Source: Chitinophagaceae bacterium (lineage in GTDB: Bacteria > Bacteroidota > Bacteroidia > Chitinophagales > UBA10324). From it: DNA of 64,000 nucleotides. Positions 46,706 to 55,662 of this stretch are shown here, one piece after another (the first letter of the stretch is position 1; the number at the start of each line of letters is the position of its first letter). A model generated the notes under the pieces. The model did not search any database. It was not told the DNA's origin and was given only the letters and a program-made list of their open reading frames with translations. The translations under genes were made by a program, and so were the position numbers. Location: the NCBI GenBank assembly GCA_016704325.1, contig JADJAG010000008.1, positions 310,001-374,000 of the forward strand, given 5' to 3'.

Positions 46706-48337
46706 CTACTGTTCGCTCATAAACGGATATCGGTAATCCGTTGGTGGTGCAAACGTCTCCTTAATAGATCGTGGCGAAACCCATCTTAGCAGGTTGATCA
46801 TGGAACCGGCCTTGTCGTTGGTTCCTGATGCTCGCCCGCCACCAAAAGGTTGCTGTGCCACCACTGCTCCGGTCGGTTTGTCGTTGATATAAAAATTACC
46901 TGCAGCATTTACCAATCGTTTCGATACATGATTGATGATGTTTCTGTCCTGGGAAAATACACATCCGGTTAAAGCATAAGCAGAAGTGCTGTCAACCAGA
47001 TCGAGCGTTTCTTCAAATCTATTTTCATCATACACATATAGAGATAATACGGGGCCAAACAATTCTGTACACATTGTGGTGTACATTGGATCACTCGCCT
47101 GGATTACGGTAGGTTGAATGAAATAACCTTCGCTCTTATCATATCCCCCGCCTGCAACAATTTCTACCCCTGCATCTTTCTTAGCCTGGTCAATATAACC
47201 GGCAAGTTTATCAAACGATTTTTCATCAATCACTGCATTGATAAAATTTCTGAAATCTTCTGTTGTTCCCATTTTGAATGAGCTGATATCTGCCACCAAC
47301 CCTTCCCGCACTTGTTTCCACAGGTTAGAAGGAATGTAGGCCCGTGATGCTGCTGAACATTTCTGTCCCTGGTATTCAAAGGCACCCCTTGATAAAGCCG
47401 TAATCACAGCCCTGGCATCAGCTGATGGATGTGCCAGCACAAAGTCCTTTCCACCGGTCTCCCCCACAATACGCGGATATGATTTATAAGAAGCAATATT
47501 GTTTCCAATGGTTTTCCAGAATTCATGAAAGACTTCCGTAGATCCGGTAAAATGTATACCTGCGAAATCCGGATGTGCAAAAACTATTTTTCCTGTTTCA
47601 GCACCCGGCGTATATACCAGGTTAATCACACCGTCAGGCAAACCCGACTCCCGCAATACATCCATAATTACCCATGCCGAAAAAATCTGCGTGTTGGAAG
47701 GTTTCCAAACTACCGTGTTTCCCATTAAGGCCGCACTGGTGGGCAGGTTACCGGCTATTGCAGTGAAATTAAAGGGCGTTATCGCAAATACAAATCCTTC
47801 CAATGCTCTTTGCTCCATGCGGTTCCACATGCCTTTGGAAGAAACCGGCTGCTGGCTGTAAATCTCTGTCGCGAACTGTACGTTGTACCTCAAAAAATCA
47901 ATCAACTCACAAGCAGCATCAATCTCTGCCTGGAATGCATTCTTTGATTGACACAACATCGTAGCTGCATTAATTCTGGCACGGTAAGGACCGGCAAGCA
48001 AGTCAGCCGCTTTCAGAAAAATGGCTGAACGATGTTCCCACGGCATATTTTCCCACTGCTTCTTAGCTTTTAATGCCGCATCAATAGCCTGTTTAACATG
48101 TTCTCCTGTACCGGCATGGTAATGTCCAAGTACGTGTTTATGTTCATGCGGCGGATGCATCGCAATCTTTTTCCCGGTTCTCACTTCCTTTCCGCCAATA
48201 AACATCGGAAGATCAGCAGACTCCGATTTGAACTGGTTCAATGCGGCTTTTAGCGCTGTGCGCTCTGCCGAACCGGGCGCATACATCAGGTTAGGTTCGT
48301 TAACGGGTACTGGAACTTTGAAAAATCCGGTGCTCAT
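46706..48337 (-). CDS. pruA: L-glutamate gamma-semialdehyde (P5C) dehydrogenase
   Basis: 543 residues, normal for the single-domain PruA/RocA type. NAD-dependent oxidation of glutamate semialdehyde to glutamate, the last step of proline and of arginine/ornithine breakdown. It starts MSTGFFKVPVPVNEP with the family-typical N-terminus. Catalytic Glu in VGETGGKDFVLAH and Cys in YQGQKCSAASR are present, as is HFTGSTEVFHEFWK (cofactor loop) and the C-terminal PFGGGRASGTNDKAGS. It is not an operon member with ftsK (divergent). It links to the arginase 6 kb away if ornithine aminotransferase is encoded elsewhere. Confidence 0.95.
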   Translation of the reverse strand: MSTGFFKVPVPVNEPNLMYAPGSAERTALKAALNQFKSESADLPMFIGGKEVRTGKKIAMHPPHEHKHVLGHYHAGTGEHVKQAIDAALKAKKQWENMPWEHRSAIFLKAADLLAGPYRARINAATMLCQSKNAFQAEIDAACELIDFLRYNVQFATEIYSQQPVSSKGMWNRMEQRALEGFVFAITPFNFTAIAGNLPTSAALMGNTVVWKPSNTQIFSAWVIMDVLRESGLPDGVINLVYTPGAETGKIVFAHPDFAGIHFTGSTEVFHEFWKTIGNNIASYKSYPRIVGETGGKDFVLAHPSADARAVITALSRGAFEYQGQKCSAASRAYIPSNLWKQVREGLVADISSFKMGTTEDFRNFINAVIDEKSFDKLAGYIDQAKKDAGVEIVAGGGYDKSEGYFIQPTVIQASDPMYTTMCTELFGPVLSLYVYDENRFEETLDLVDSTSAYALTGCVFSQDRNIINHVSKRLVNAAGNFYINDKPTGAVVAQQPFGGGRASGTNDKAGSMINLLRWVSPRSIKETFAPPTDYRYPFMSEQ

Positions 48338-48645
48338 AGAATAGTGAATTTATTTGGTCAGTAAAGGTTTACAATTCTTTCCTGCAAAAAAAATTACAGG
48401 ATTAAAAATTTCCGGTGCTCTGTATCCTGCTCTATTCTCAACTGAAAAAAGTTAAGGATCAATGAAATGGGAAATGAAATGCTGAAGTTATCAGCCGCTG
48501 ATTCATTTACAATTTTACCGGTCTGCAAAATACGACCGCAAAGTTAGACGTTTAACTTTTTTCATGTTGAAAACTTTTCACCTGCAAGCCTTCCCGCGCC
48601 TATGTAACCATTAACTTTACCCAAACCATTTTCTGAGGGCATTGT
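48338..48645. other. Divergent promoter gap between pruA and ftsK
   Basis: 308 bp. The minus strand has TAACTTTG at 48546-48539, exact to TAnnTTTG, which could serve pruA with a ~200-nt leader. For ftsK, GAGGG lies 6-10 bp before the ATG at 48646, one of the clearer Shine-Dalgarno-like sites in the window. No gene seen. Confidence 0.45.
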
Positions 48646-51207
48646 ATGGCTGAAACTACCAATAAGCTAAAGGCGGAGAAAGAGAAAGCTAAAGAAGTAA
48701 AAGAAGAAAAAATTGCTGAACCAAAACCGGCAACGGAGAAGATCCGTGACAAAAAGAAAAAGAAAACATCAACAGGATGGCTTGCTGCTATTCGTGAAGA
48801 TGAACGGCTGCCAAAAATCATTGGCTTGATATTGTTACTTTCTTCTATTTACCTGTTTGTTGCTTTAGCATCTTATTTGTTTACCTGGAAAACTGACCAG
48901 GACAAAATCTTTCGTTTCACCTGGCAGGACTTTTTCGCCGGCTCCTTTCAAGTGGAGAATTATCTCGGCAGGCTGGGTGCTTATGTTTCTCATTTTTTCA
49001 TGTACAATGCATTCGGATTATCATCCTTTATTTTCGTAGGCATGCTCTTCGTAGCCGGTGTCAATCTGTTGTTTCGCACTAAAGTCTTTCCTGTTTCCAA
49101 CCTATTAAAAGCTTCCCTCTTTGCGCTCGTACTTATTCCAACTACGTTAAGTTTCTTTTTTGCAAAGAATGAATTTCCTTATGGAGGAGCCGTAGGACAT
49201 ATGCTGAATGCCTGGCTGGTAGCCTTTATGGGAGTTATTGGTACCGGTTCGCTGCTGGTTGCAGCTGTGATGGCATACCTCATTATTGTTTTCAATTACA
49301 GTTTTCGTTTTTCCAATCCATTTAAGAGCGAGCCGGTTGCCAGGCTTGGCGAAAAGAAAGATCATCCAGATGATTCACAGGCATTGATCCTGAATAACCG
49401 GGACGAACTCGATTCAATCAATACCATAAAAGAAGAGGAAGATGAGATCGATATGGTACTGAAAGAAGTGACCCCGACATCGGCAATGGCAGATCTAAAT
49501 AATGAAGCGATCGTTCCAAATGAACCCGCAATTGAAGTATCCGGCGAAATGGAGATTCCGCTGGAAGCAACGATCACTCCAATAATTACATTACCCCCCA
49601 AAGATGATTCAGGCATCGCCCTCGATATCGTAGCAGTAAAAGAAGAAGAACTGGCAGATGCGGAAACTGCTGTAAGGGAGAATTATGACCCTACCATCGA
49701 TTTACCCAAGTACCAATATCCTACCCTGGACCTGCTTGAAAATTATGGTTCGGAGAAAATCCGCATTGATTCAGAAGAATTGATGCGTAACAAAGATCAG
49801 ATTGTAAAAACACTGCAGAACTACGGCATCGAGATTCAAAGTATAAAGGCAACTGTAGGTCCTACCGTTACATTGTATGAAATCGTGCCCGCTCCCGGCG
49901 TCCGGATTTCGAAGATCAAAAACCTGGAGGATGATATTGCTCTTTCTCTCTCAGCCTTAGGTATCAGGATCATTGCGCCTATCCCAGGTAAAGGAACTAT
50001 CGGGATTGAAGTGCCGAATATGCATAAAGAAACCGTTTCGATGCGTTCGATGCTTGCTTCCGAAAAATTCCAGCAGGCACCCATGGACCTTCCGATTGCT
50101 TTGGGTAAAACGATTTCCAACGAAATATATATCGCAGATCTTGCCCGAATGCCACACTTACTCATGGCCGGTGCTACCGGGCAGGGAAAATCGGTGGGTG
50201 TTAATTCCATCCTGGTCTCTTTACTATATAAGAAACATCCTTCACAGATTAAGTTTGTGCTGATCGACCCTAAAAAAGTAGAGCTCTCTTTATATACCAA
50301 TATTGAAAAACACTTCCTGGCAAAACTCCCCGGTGAAGCCGAACCAATTATTGTAGATACCAAAAAAGTAGTGAATACCCTGAAGGCACTCACTATTGAA
50401 ATGGATCTGCGTTACGACCTGTTAAAAAATGCGCAATGCCGGAACATCAAAGAATACAATGAGAAATTTCTGCAACGCAAACTACTCCCGACCAAGGGGC
50501 ACCGTTTCCTTCCTTATATTATTCTAGTTATTGATGAATTTGCCGACCTCATCATGACTGCAGGTAAAGAAATTGAAACCCCGATTGCACGACTAGCTCA
50601 ATTGGCACGTGCCATCGGCATTCACCTTATTATTGCCACCCAAAGGCCGTCAGTTAATATCATAACCGGCACCATTAAGGCCAACTTCCCTGCTCGTATC
50701 GCATTTAAAGTCACCTCTAAAGTTGACTCGCGTACCATCCTCGATCAGGGAGGGGCCGACCAGTTAATTGGACGCGGAGATTTGTTGCTTTCAATTGGCG
50801 GCGAAACCATCAGGCTTCAATGCGGTTTCGTAGATACACCGGAAGTGGAAAGGGTTTGCGATTTTATTGCAGCACAAAAAGGTTACCCTGAAGCACATTT
50901 GTTGCCTGAAGTAAAAGAAGATGATGCAGAAGCCGGCGACTATCTCGACCCTAATGAACGCGATGAACTTTTTGGTGAAGCAGCCAGCCTGATTGTCCAA
51001 TATCAGCAAGGCTCCACTTCTTTATTGCAAAGAAGGTTGAAATTAGGTTACAACCGGGCAGGTCGACTGATGGATCAGCTCGAGTCAACCGGCATTGTAG
51101 GTCCCAACCAGGGAAGCAAAGCACGTGATGTAATGATTAAGGATGAAATGGAATTGGAACAGTTTTTGGCACAGATGAACCAGCGAGAGAAAAGCGGCAT
51201 CTTCTAA
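48646..51207 (+). CDS. ftsK: DNA translocase FtsK/SpoIIIE
   Basis: 853 residues. Septal DNA pump that clears and aligns chromosome dimers. A Lys/Glu-rich cytosolic start is followed by four to five membrane segments (~50-225), an acidic linker, then the motor: Walker A GATGQGKSVGVN, Walker B ILVIDEFADLIM, ATQRPSVNIITG. The C-terminal gamma domain (SLLQRRLKLGYNRAGRLMDQLE) would read the KOPS-type skew. Length is in the range for Bacteroidota FtsK. lolA starts 66 bp after the stop. Confidence 0.95.
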   Translation: MAETTNKLKAEKEKAKEVKEEKIAEPKPATEKIRDKKKKKTSTGWLAAIREDERLPKIIGLILLLSSIYLFVALASYLFTWKTDQDKIFRFTWQDFFAGSFQVENYLGRLGAYVSHFFMYNAFGLSSFIFVGMLFVAGVNLLFRTKVFPVSNLLKASLFALVLIPTTLSFFFAKNEFPYGGAVGHMLNAWLVAFMGVIGTGSLLVAAVMAYLIIVFNYSFRFSNPFKSEPVARLGEKKDHPDDSQALILNNRDELDSINTIKEEEDEIDMVLKEVTPTSAMADLNNEAIVPNEPAIEVSGEMEIPLEATITPIITLPPKDDSGIALDIVAVKEEELADAETAVRENYDPTIDLPKYQYPTLDLLENYGSEKIRIDSEELMRNKDQIVKTLQNYGIEIQSIKATVGPTVTLYEIVPAPGVRISKIKNLEDDIALSLSALGIRIIAPIPGKGTIGIEVPNMHKETVSMRSMLASEKFQQAPMDLPIALGKTISNEIYIADLARMPHLLMAGATGQGKSVGVNSILVSLLYKKHPSQIKFVLIDPKKVELSLYTNIEKHFLAKLPGEAEPIIVDTKKVVNTLKALTIEMDLRYDLLKNAQCRNIKEYNEKFLQRKLLPTKGHRFLPYIILVIDEFADLIMTAGKEIETPIARLAQLARAIGIHLIIATQRPSVNIITGTIKANFPARIAFKVTSKVDSRTILDQGGADQLIGRGDLLLSIGGETIRLQCGFVDTPEVERVCDFIAAQKGYPEAHLLPEVKEDDAEAGDYLDPNERDELFGEAASLIVQYQQGSTSLLQRRLKLGYNRAGRLMDQLESTGIVGPNQGSKARDVMIKDEMELEQFLAQMNQREKSGIF

Positions 51208-51273
51208 ATCCCGAATCTTTGTTTGATTTATTCTGTGTTTTCTGAATTAACCGGTTCAATCCATCCGAAGCAA

Positions 51274-51921
51274 ATGAAAAAGAAAGTAGTATTCTTATTA
51301 TGTTTTATTGGTACCACCTTTTTTGCAGCAGCCCAGCAGAAAGACCTGAAGGCCCAGCAGATATTGAATGGAGTCAGCAATAAGTATAAAGAATATAAAT
51401 CCGTTCAGGCGGATTTTACTATTAAAGTAGAAAGTGCAGGGAAAACTATTCCAACGGAAGAAACAGGTACTATATTCCTGAAAGGAGACCATTACAAATT
51501 GCTGCTCAGGAACCAGGAAATTATTTCTGACAACAATACGGTCTGGACTTATTTGAAAACAGCCAATGAAGTGCAGATCAATGCCTATGAAGAAACGGAC
51601 AATACTATTTCTCCCGCAGATATTTTTACACTTTACGAAAAGGATTTTCTCTATGCTTATATAGAAGAAAAAATCATTTCTGGCAAAGCCTTGCAGATTA
51701 TTGAGCTTACTCCAAATGATAAGAACAAACCCTATTTCAAAGTACGTCTTGCTATTGATAAATCAGCCAGGAACATACAAAGCGCTATCATCTTTGATAA
51801 GAACGGTTCCCGTTATACCTACGACATAACCAAAATTCTTGTCAATCCTCCCCTGTCAGCTACCTTCTTTTCTTTTGATCCTTCCAAGTATCCGGGCATT
51901 GAAGTAGTTGACCTGAGATAA
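51274..51921 (+). CDS. lolA: LolA-type outer-membrane lipoprotein carrier
   Basis: 215 residues from ATG 51274 (MKKKVVFLLCFIGTTFFAAAQ, a clean signal peptide); the TTG 17 codons upstream is not needed. The LolA-like beta-barrel half follows: LKAQQILNGVSNKYKEYKSVQADFTIKV ... TGTIFLKGDHYKLLL ... VWTYLKTANEVQINAY ... ARNIQSAIIFDKNGSRYTYDI. It ferries lipoproteins across the periplasm to the outer membrane. The pairing with ftsK is common in this phylum. No terminator seen before lpdA. Confidence 0.9.
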   Translation: MKKKVVFLLCFIGTTFFAAAQQKDLKAQQILNGVSNKYKEYKSVQADFTIKVESAGKTIPTEETGTIFLKGDHYKLLLRNQEIISDNNTVWTYLKTANEVQINAYEETDNTISPADIFTLYEKDFLYAYIEEKIISGKALQIIELTPNDKNKPYFKVRLAIDKSARNIQSAIIFDKNGSRYTYDITKILVNPPLSATFFSFDPSKYPGIEVVDLR

Positions 51922-52120
51922 ATGCCTACGTCCTTTACTGAATGTATTTTTGATGCTTTTCAGGCGCTTTTGCCTGACTATTATGCTCCTACGTGAAAAT
52001 TGAGTGTAGGATATGAAAATTCCATCTTCAATAGCCAACTTATAGTACGTTGCTCCCAAAACCTTTGGCACTTTTCTTATCTTGCAGCGGATTTTTTCAC
52101 TTTAGCACCTATTAACAGAC

Positions 52121-53508
52121 ATGAATTACGACCTTATAGTACTTGGAAGTGGTCCGGGAGGATATGTTGCTGCCATCAGGGCATCGCAACTTGGACTAAA
52201 AACAGCCATTGTAGAACGGGAAGCACTTGGTGGAATCTGCCTCAACTGGGGCTGCATTCCTACCAAAGCACTCTTGAAAAGTGCTAATGTCTTCGATTAT
52301 ATCAGGCATGCAAAAGATTATGGAATAAACGTATCTGAAAGCAGCCCTGATATGGGTAGCATCATTAAAAGAAGCCGTGATGTAGCAAATGGAATGAGCA
52401 GGGGTGTACAATTCCTGATGAAAAAGAATAAGATTGATGTAATTATGGGATCGGGTAAAGTGAAGCCCGGAAATAAACTTGCAGTAGTAGATGCTGCCGG
52501 AAAATCAACAGAATACACAGCTAAGAACATAATTATTGCCACCGGCAGCCGCTCGAAGGAATTGCCGGCCATGAAGCAGGATGGTAAAAAAATTATTGGC
52601 TATCGTGAAGCGATGGTCTTGCCTGAAATTCCTAAAACCATGGTGGTAGTAGGCGCCGGCGCTATCGGTTGTGAGTTTGCCTATTTCTATAATTCCCTGG
52701 GAACAAAGGTCACTATCGTTGAATTTATGCCTTCATTGTTCCGGTAGAAGATGCTGATATCTCAAAAGAACTGGAGAAGAGCTTTAAAAAGCAGGGTATT
52801 TCTATACTCACCAATGCTGCTGTTGAGCAGGTGGATGCGAAAGGAGCCGGTTGTAAAGTAACAGTTAAAACTGCACAGGGAATACAGATGATTGAATGTG
52901 ATATTGTCCTCTCTGCTGCAGGTGTATCCACAAACATTGAGAACATTGGCATCGAAGAAACCGGCATTAAAACAGAGAAGGGCAAAGTAATAGTGGATGA
53001 TTTTTACAAAACCAATGTGAGTGGTTATTATGCCATTGGCGATATTGTAAAGGGACCTGCTTTAGCACATGTAGCAAGTGCTGAAGGAATTATCTGCGTA
53101 GAAAAGATTGCAGGAAAATCTCCTGAACCGCTTGATTACAATAATCTTCCGGGTTGTACTTATTGTTCTCCTGAAATTGCCTCCGTTGGTTATACGGAGA
53201 AAGCTGCAAAAGATGCCGGGTACCAGGTAAAGGTTGGGAAGTTTCCATTCTCTGCCAGCGGCAAAGCCAGTGCTGCCGGTGCGAAAGATGGATTTGTAAA
53301 AGTAATTTTCGATGCCAAGTACGGCGAATTTTTAGGTGCGCATATGATTGGTGCCAGTGTAACCGAATTAATCGCTGAAGTAGTGGTTGCCCGCAAACTG
53401 GAGACTACAGGTCATGAAATCATTAAATCGGTTCACCCACACCCAACCATGAGCGAAGCTATCATGGAAGCCGCAGCAGCTGCCTATGGCGAAGTAATTC
53501 ATATTTAA
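52121..53508 (+). CDS. lpdA: Dihydrolipoyl dehydrogenase with an apparent frameshift
   Basis: FAD-containing E3 subunit of 2-oxo acid dehydrogenase complexes. The first frame (52121-52747) has the FAD motif GSGPGGYVAAIRA, the redox disulfide GGICLNWGCIPTKALL, and GAGAIGCEFAYFYNSLG, then stops at VEFMPSLFR. The second frame (from ~52741, clearly from 52831 to 53508) continues with the NAD-binding/interface domains, GYYAIGDIVKGPALAHVA and the base motif HPHPTMSEAI. Adding one C at the CC of 52741-52742 joins them as MPSLFPVEDADISKELE. Total ~462 residues, normal. Probably a sequence error because the gene is central to metabolism. Confidence 0.9.
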
Positions 53509-53551
53509 TCTGCAGCATCGGTTGGTGGTATAACTACTGAATCGCTAAAAA

Positions 53552-53572
53552 TTGAAGTAAGTTTTACTTCAA
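53552..53572 (+). promoter_or_regulatory. 9-3-9 inverted repeat upstream of the first Rrf2 gene
   Basis: TTGAAGTAA-GTT-TTACTTCAA is a perfect 9-bp inverted repeat with a 3-bp centre, 39 bp before the ATG at 53611. Size and placement fit an autoregulatory Rrf2 operator. Confidence 0.6.
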
Positions 53573-53610
53573 AGTTGTTTTGTTTATTCTAATTAATTTT
53601 ATCTTGCCCC

Positions 53611-54042
53611 ATGCTTTCACATAAGGCTAAATATGGTTTAAAGGCTGCGTTTTACCTGGCCCGTCAATATGAAAAAGGGCCGGTCCTGATTTCTGATCTT
53701 GCTGCTGCTGAATACATTCCTAAAAAATTTCTGGAACACATTCTGGTCGAGCTCAAAAAACAGGGAATTCTGTACAGCCGCATGGGAAAAGGCGGAGGAT
53801 ATTCGCTTGCGAAACCACCGGATAAGATTTTCCTGGGGCAAATTATCAGGATATTAGATGGTCCTTTGGCAGCGGTGCAATGTGTAAGTAAGTCGGCTTA
53901 TGTTCGGTGTGTAGAATGTAAAGATGAGCGAACCTGCGAAATCAGGAAAGTGATGAAACATGTAAGGGATGCAACTGCGCATATACTCGATCGCACTTCA
54001 CTCGCCGATGCGATGCATACAAAACTTACGCTGACTAAATAG
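53611..54042 (+). CDS. Rrf2-family Fe-S-type regulator (first paralogue)
   Basis: 143 residues. Winged helix-turn-helix Rrf2 fold beginning MLSHKAKYGLKAAFYLARQY, recognition region EYIPKKFLEHILVELKKQGIL, wing SRMGKGGGYSLAKPPDKI, and C-terminal helix with four Cys in C-x8-C-x2-C-x5-C (CVSKSAYVRCVECKDERTC). Cysteines at this place in IscR/NsrR-type members hold an iron-sulfur cluster. It is a close paralogue of the regulator at 59602 and has its own 9-3-9 inverted repeat upstream. It may sense Fe-S, redox or sulfur state and control the neighbouring porin and pst genes (inference). Confidence 0.9.
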   Translation: MLSHKAKYGLKAAFYLARQYEKGPVLISDLAAAEYIPKKFLEHILVELKKQGILYSRMGKGGGYSLAKPPDKIFLGQIIRILDGPLAAVQCVSKSAYVRCVECKDERTCEIRKVMKHVRDATAHILDRTSLADAMHTKLTLTK

Positions 54043-54279
54043 GGATAGCAGTCCGTAACTTGTGCATTTCCCATTCACCCAATCAGCTACATTATTACAA
54101 ATCTGCACTTGCTGGTTTCCTGCATTTCACAAGGCTTAATTTAGAAGTACAGCATGAACCTTGTACCGTGGTAAAATCCGGAAATGATCCCTGTTCAAGG
54201 TTTTCGACAACTCCCGTTTCGAACAGCCAACAAAATATAAAACAGGCCAATTTGCATTAAATAAAAATAAATTTATTAC

Positions 54280-54302
54280 TAATCTACCATTTCTATAGAT
54301 TA
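54280..54302 (+). promoter_or_regulatory. TAATCTA-N9-TAGATTA element before the phosphate porin
   Basis: Inverted repeat covering the place of the -33 box of the porin promoter. Its reverse complement reads TGGTAGATTA, the same 10-mer found upstream of pstS at 55581-55590. Confidence 0.5.
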
Positions 54303-54306
54303 TGTA

Positions 54307-54314
54307 TATTTTTG
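54307..54314 (+). promoter_or_regulatory. Candidate -7 element TATTTTTG of the porin gene
   Basis: Exact TAnnTTTG. It lies after the ATG at 54302 and 27 bp before ATG 54341, which supports 54341 as the true start. Confidence 0.5.
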
Positions 54315-54340
54315 ACCCGTCTAAAACAAAAACCATTCCC

Positions 54341-55495
54341 ATGAATCAGAAATTTACTTTCACATTAATTGCGGTGTGCATCATCTACCTGTCACAATCA
54401 AATGCATTGCTAGCGGTCTCAACAGAAAGCTATCTGTTAAATGGTCCACTGGAAAACAGCGTGCTTCCGGTAGATACCCCTAAGAAAAAACCGGCACCCG
54501 CACCGGCTGCAGCACCTGCGGCACTCATTACCTTTCCGCTATCTGCAAAAAACAAACTTTCCCTTTCCGGATACACGCAGGCAAGGTATGTGTACAATTT
54601 ATTGGATGGAGTAAAAACCAACACATTTGATGTGCGTCGTGCACGCGTGGACTTACGCGGCAACATTGGCGCCAAATGGGCTTACCGAACTCAAATTGAT
54701 TTTGCACCCACCACAAGGGTATTGGACGCAACGGTTTCTTACACTGCGAATCCCTACCTGAGAGTTACTGCAGGCCAGCAGAAAATTGCATTCTCCCTGG
54801 AGAACATCGTCTCCTCTCCTTTAATGGAAAGTATCAATCGCTCGCAAGTAGTAGAAGCAATGGTATCCCGCTCAACTGATGTGATCAGCCAAAGCGGGGG
54901 AAACAATAACGGTCGTGATATTGGGGTGCAGGTAAGCGGTGGAATCCCCATCGCGGTTGATTCCACTTCGAAAAGAAATGTATTTGAATACTATCTTGGT
55001 GTATATAACGGAAATGGTATTAACAAAGGAGATAACAATGTAGATAAAGATTTTGCAGGACGCTTCCTGGTTATGCCGATCAAAGGACTGCAGATTGGAG
55101 GTTCTTTCTATAAAGGACAAGGCTCTTACGGAACAGATATCGCACTGGAAAAAAAACGCGACCGGTTTGGTGGTGAGGTATACTATTACACTAAAAGATT
55201 CTCTTTTAAAGCGGAATATATCGCAGGCACTGATGACACCATCAGTAAAGGTGGTTATTATGCACAACTGGCAGCATTCGCATTACCTGATAAATTGCAA
55301 TTCCTGGTTAAGTATGATTCCTATGATGCCAATACTGACAAAGATGATAACATATCCACCATCTATACGATTGGCCTCAACTATATGCCTACGAGCTGGG
55401 CCAAGCTTCAGTTAGCCTACGACATGAAGAAAGAACAGGCTGATGAGCAAACCAAAAATGACCAGCTACAAGTGATGTTGCAACTCGGATTTTAA
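54341..55495 (+). CDS. Phosphate-selective porin O/P-family outer-membrane protein
   Basis: 384 residues. Signal peptide (FTLIAVCIIYLSQSNALLA), Pro/Ala-rich linker (KKKPAPAPAAAPAAL), then a barrel of the OprO/OprP fold: LSLSGYTQARYVYN, TFDVRRARVDLRGNIG, WAYRTQIDFAPTTRVLDATVSY, GGNNNGRDIGVQVSG, ending VMLQLGF with the C-terminal Phe insertion signal. Such porins admit phosphate or polyphosphate in Pseudomonas; in Bacteroidota the exact ion is inferred from the adjacent pstSCAB genes. Start at 54341 because a promoter element lies between the upstream ATG and it. Confidence 0.85.
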   Translation: MNQKFTFTLIAVCIIYLSQSNALLAVSTESYLLNGPLENSVLPVDTPKKKPAPAPAAAPAALITFPLSAKNKLSLSGYTQARYVYNLLDGVKTNTFDVRRARVDLRGNIGAKWAYRTQIDFAPTTRVLDATVSYTANPYLRVTAGQQKIAFSLENIVSSPLMESINRSQVVEAMVSRSTDVISQSGGNNNGRDIGVQVSGGIPIAVDSTSKRNVFEYYLGVYNGNGINKGDNNVDKDFAGRFLVMPIKGLQIGGSFYKGQGSYGTDIALEKKRDRFGGEVYYYTKRFSFKAEYIAGTDDTISKGGYYAQLAAFALPDKLQFLVKYDSYDANTDKDDNISTIYTIGLNYMPTSWAKLQLAYDMKKEQADEQTKNDQLQVMLQLGF

Positions 55496-55578
55496 ATTAA
55501 CTGTACGCCAATCGTGAACGTGCCCTGTACTGTACCAAACTATAATACCTACTCTATCTTCCATATTAATTCTATGGA

Positions 55579-55590
55579 TTTGGTAGATTA
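55579..55590 (+). promoter_or_regulatory. TTTG and GTAGATTA element before pstS
   Basis: TTTG at 55579-55582 is a candidate -33 box overlapped by TGGTAGATTA (55581-55590), shared with the porin promoter. GTAGATTATTAA continues to 55594 and recurs before the antiporter at 60415-60426. Confidence 0.5.
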
Positions 55591-55604
55591 TTAAAAAACA
55601 TTTT

Positions 55605-55612
55605 TACATTTG
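55605..55612 (+). promoter_or_regulatory. -7 promoter element TACATTTG of the pst operon
   Basis: Exact TAnnTTTG, 22 bp after the candidate -33 TTTG and 50 bp before the pstS ATG at 55663. The best promoter pair in the window. Confidence 0.65.
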
Positions 55613-55662
55613 TCGCAACAAAGAAAAAATCATTGAACTGTAACTACAAAATCCATTGCTTT

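Noticed and set aside
54060..54260. 66-codon plus-strand frame between the first Rrf2 and the porin
   Set aside because: Composition and lack of a start context look non-coding.
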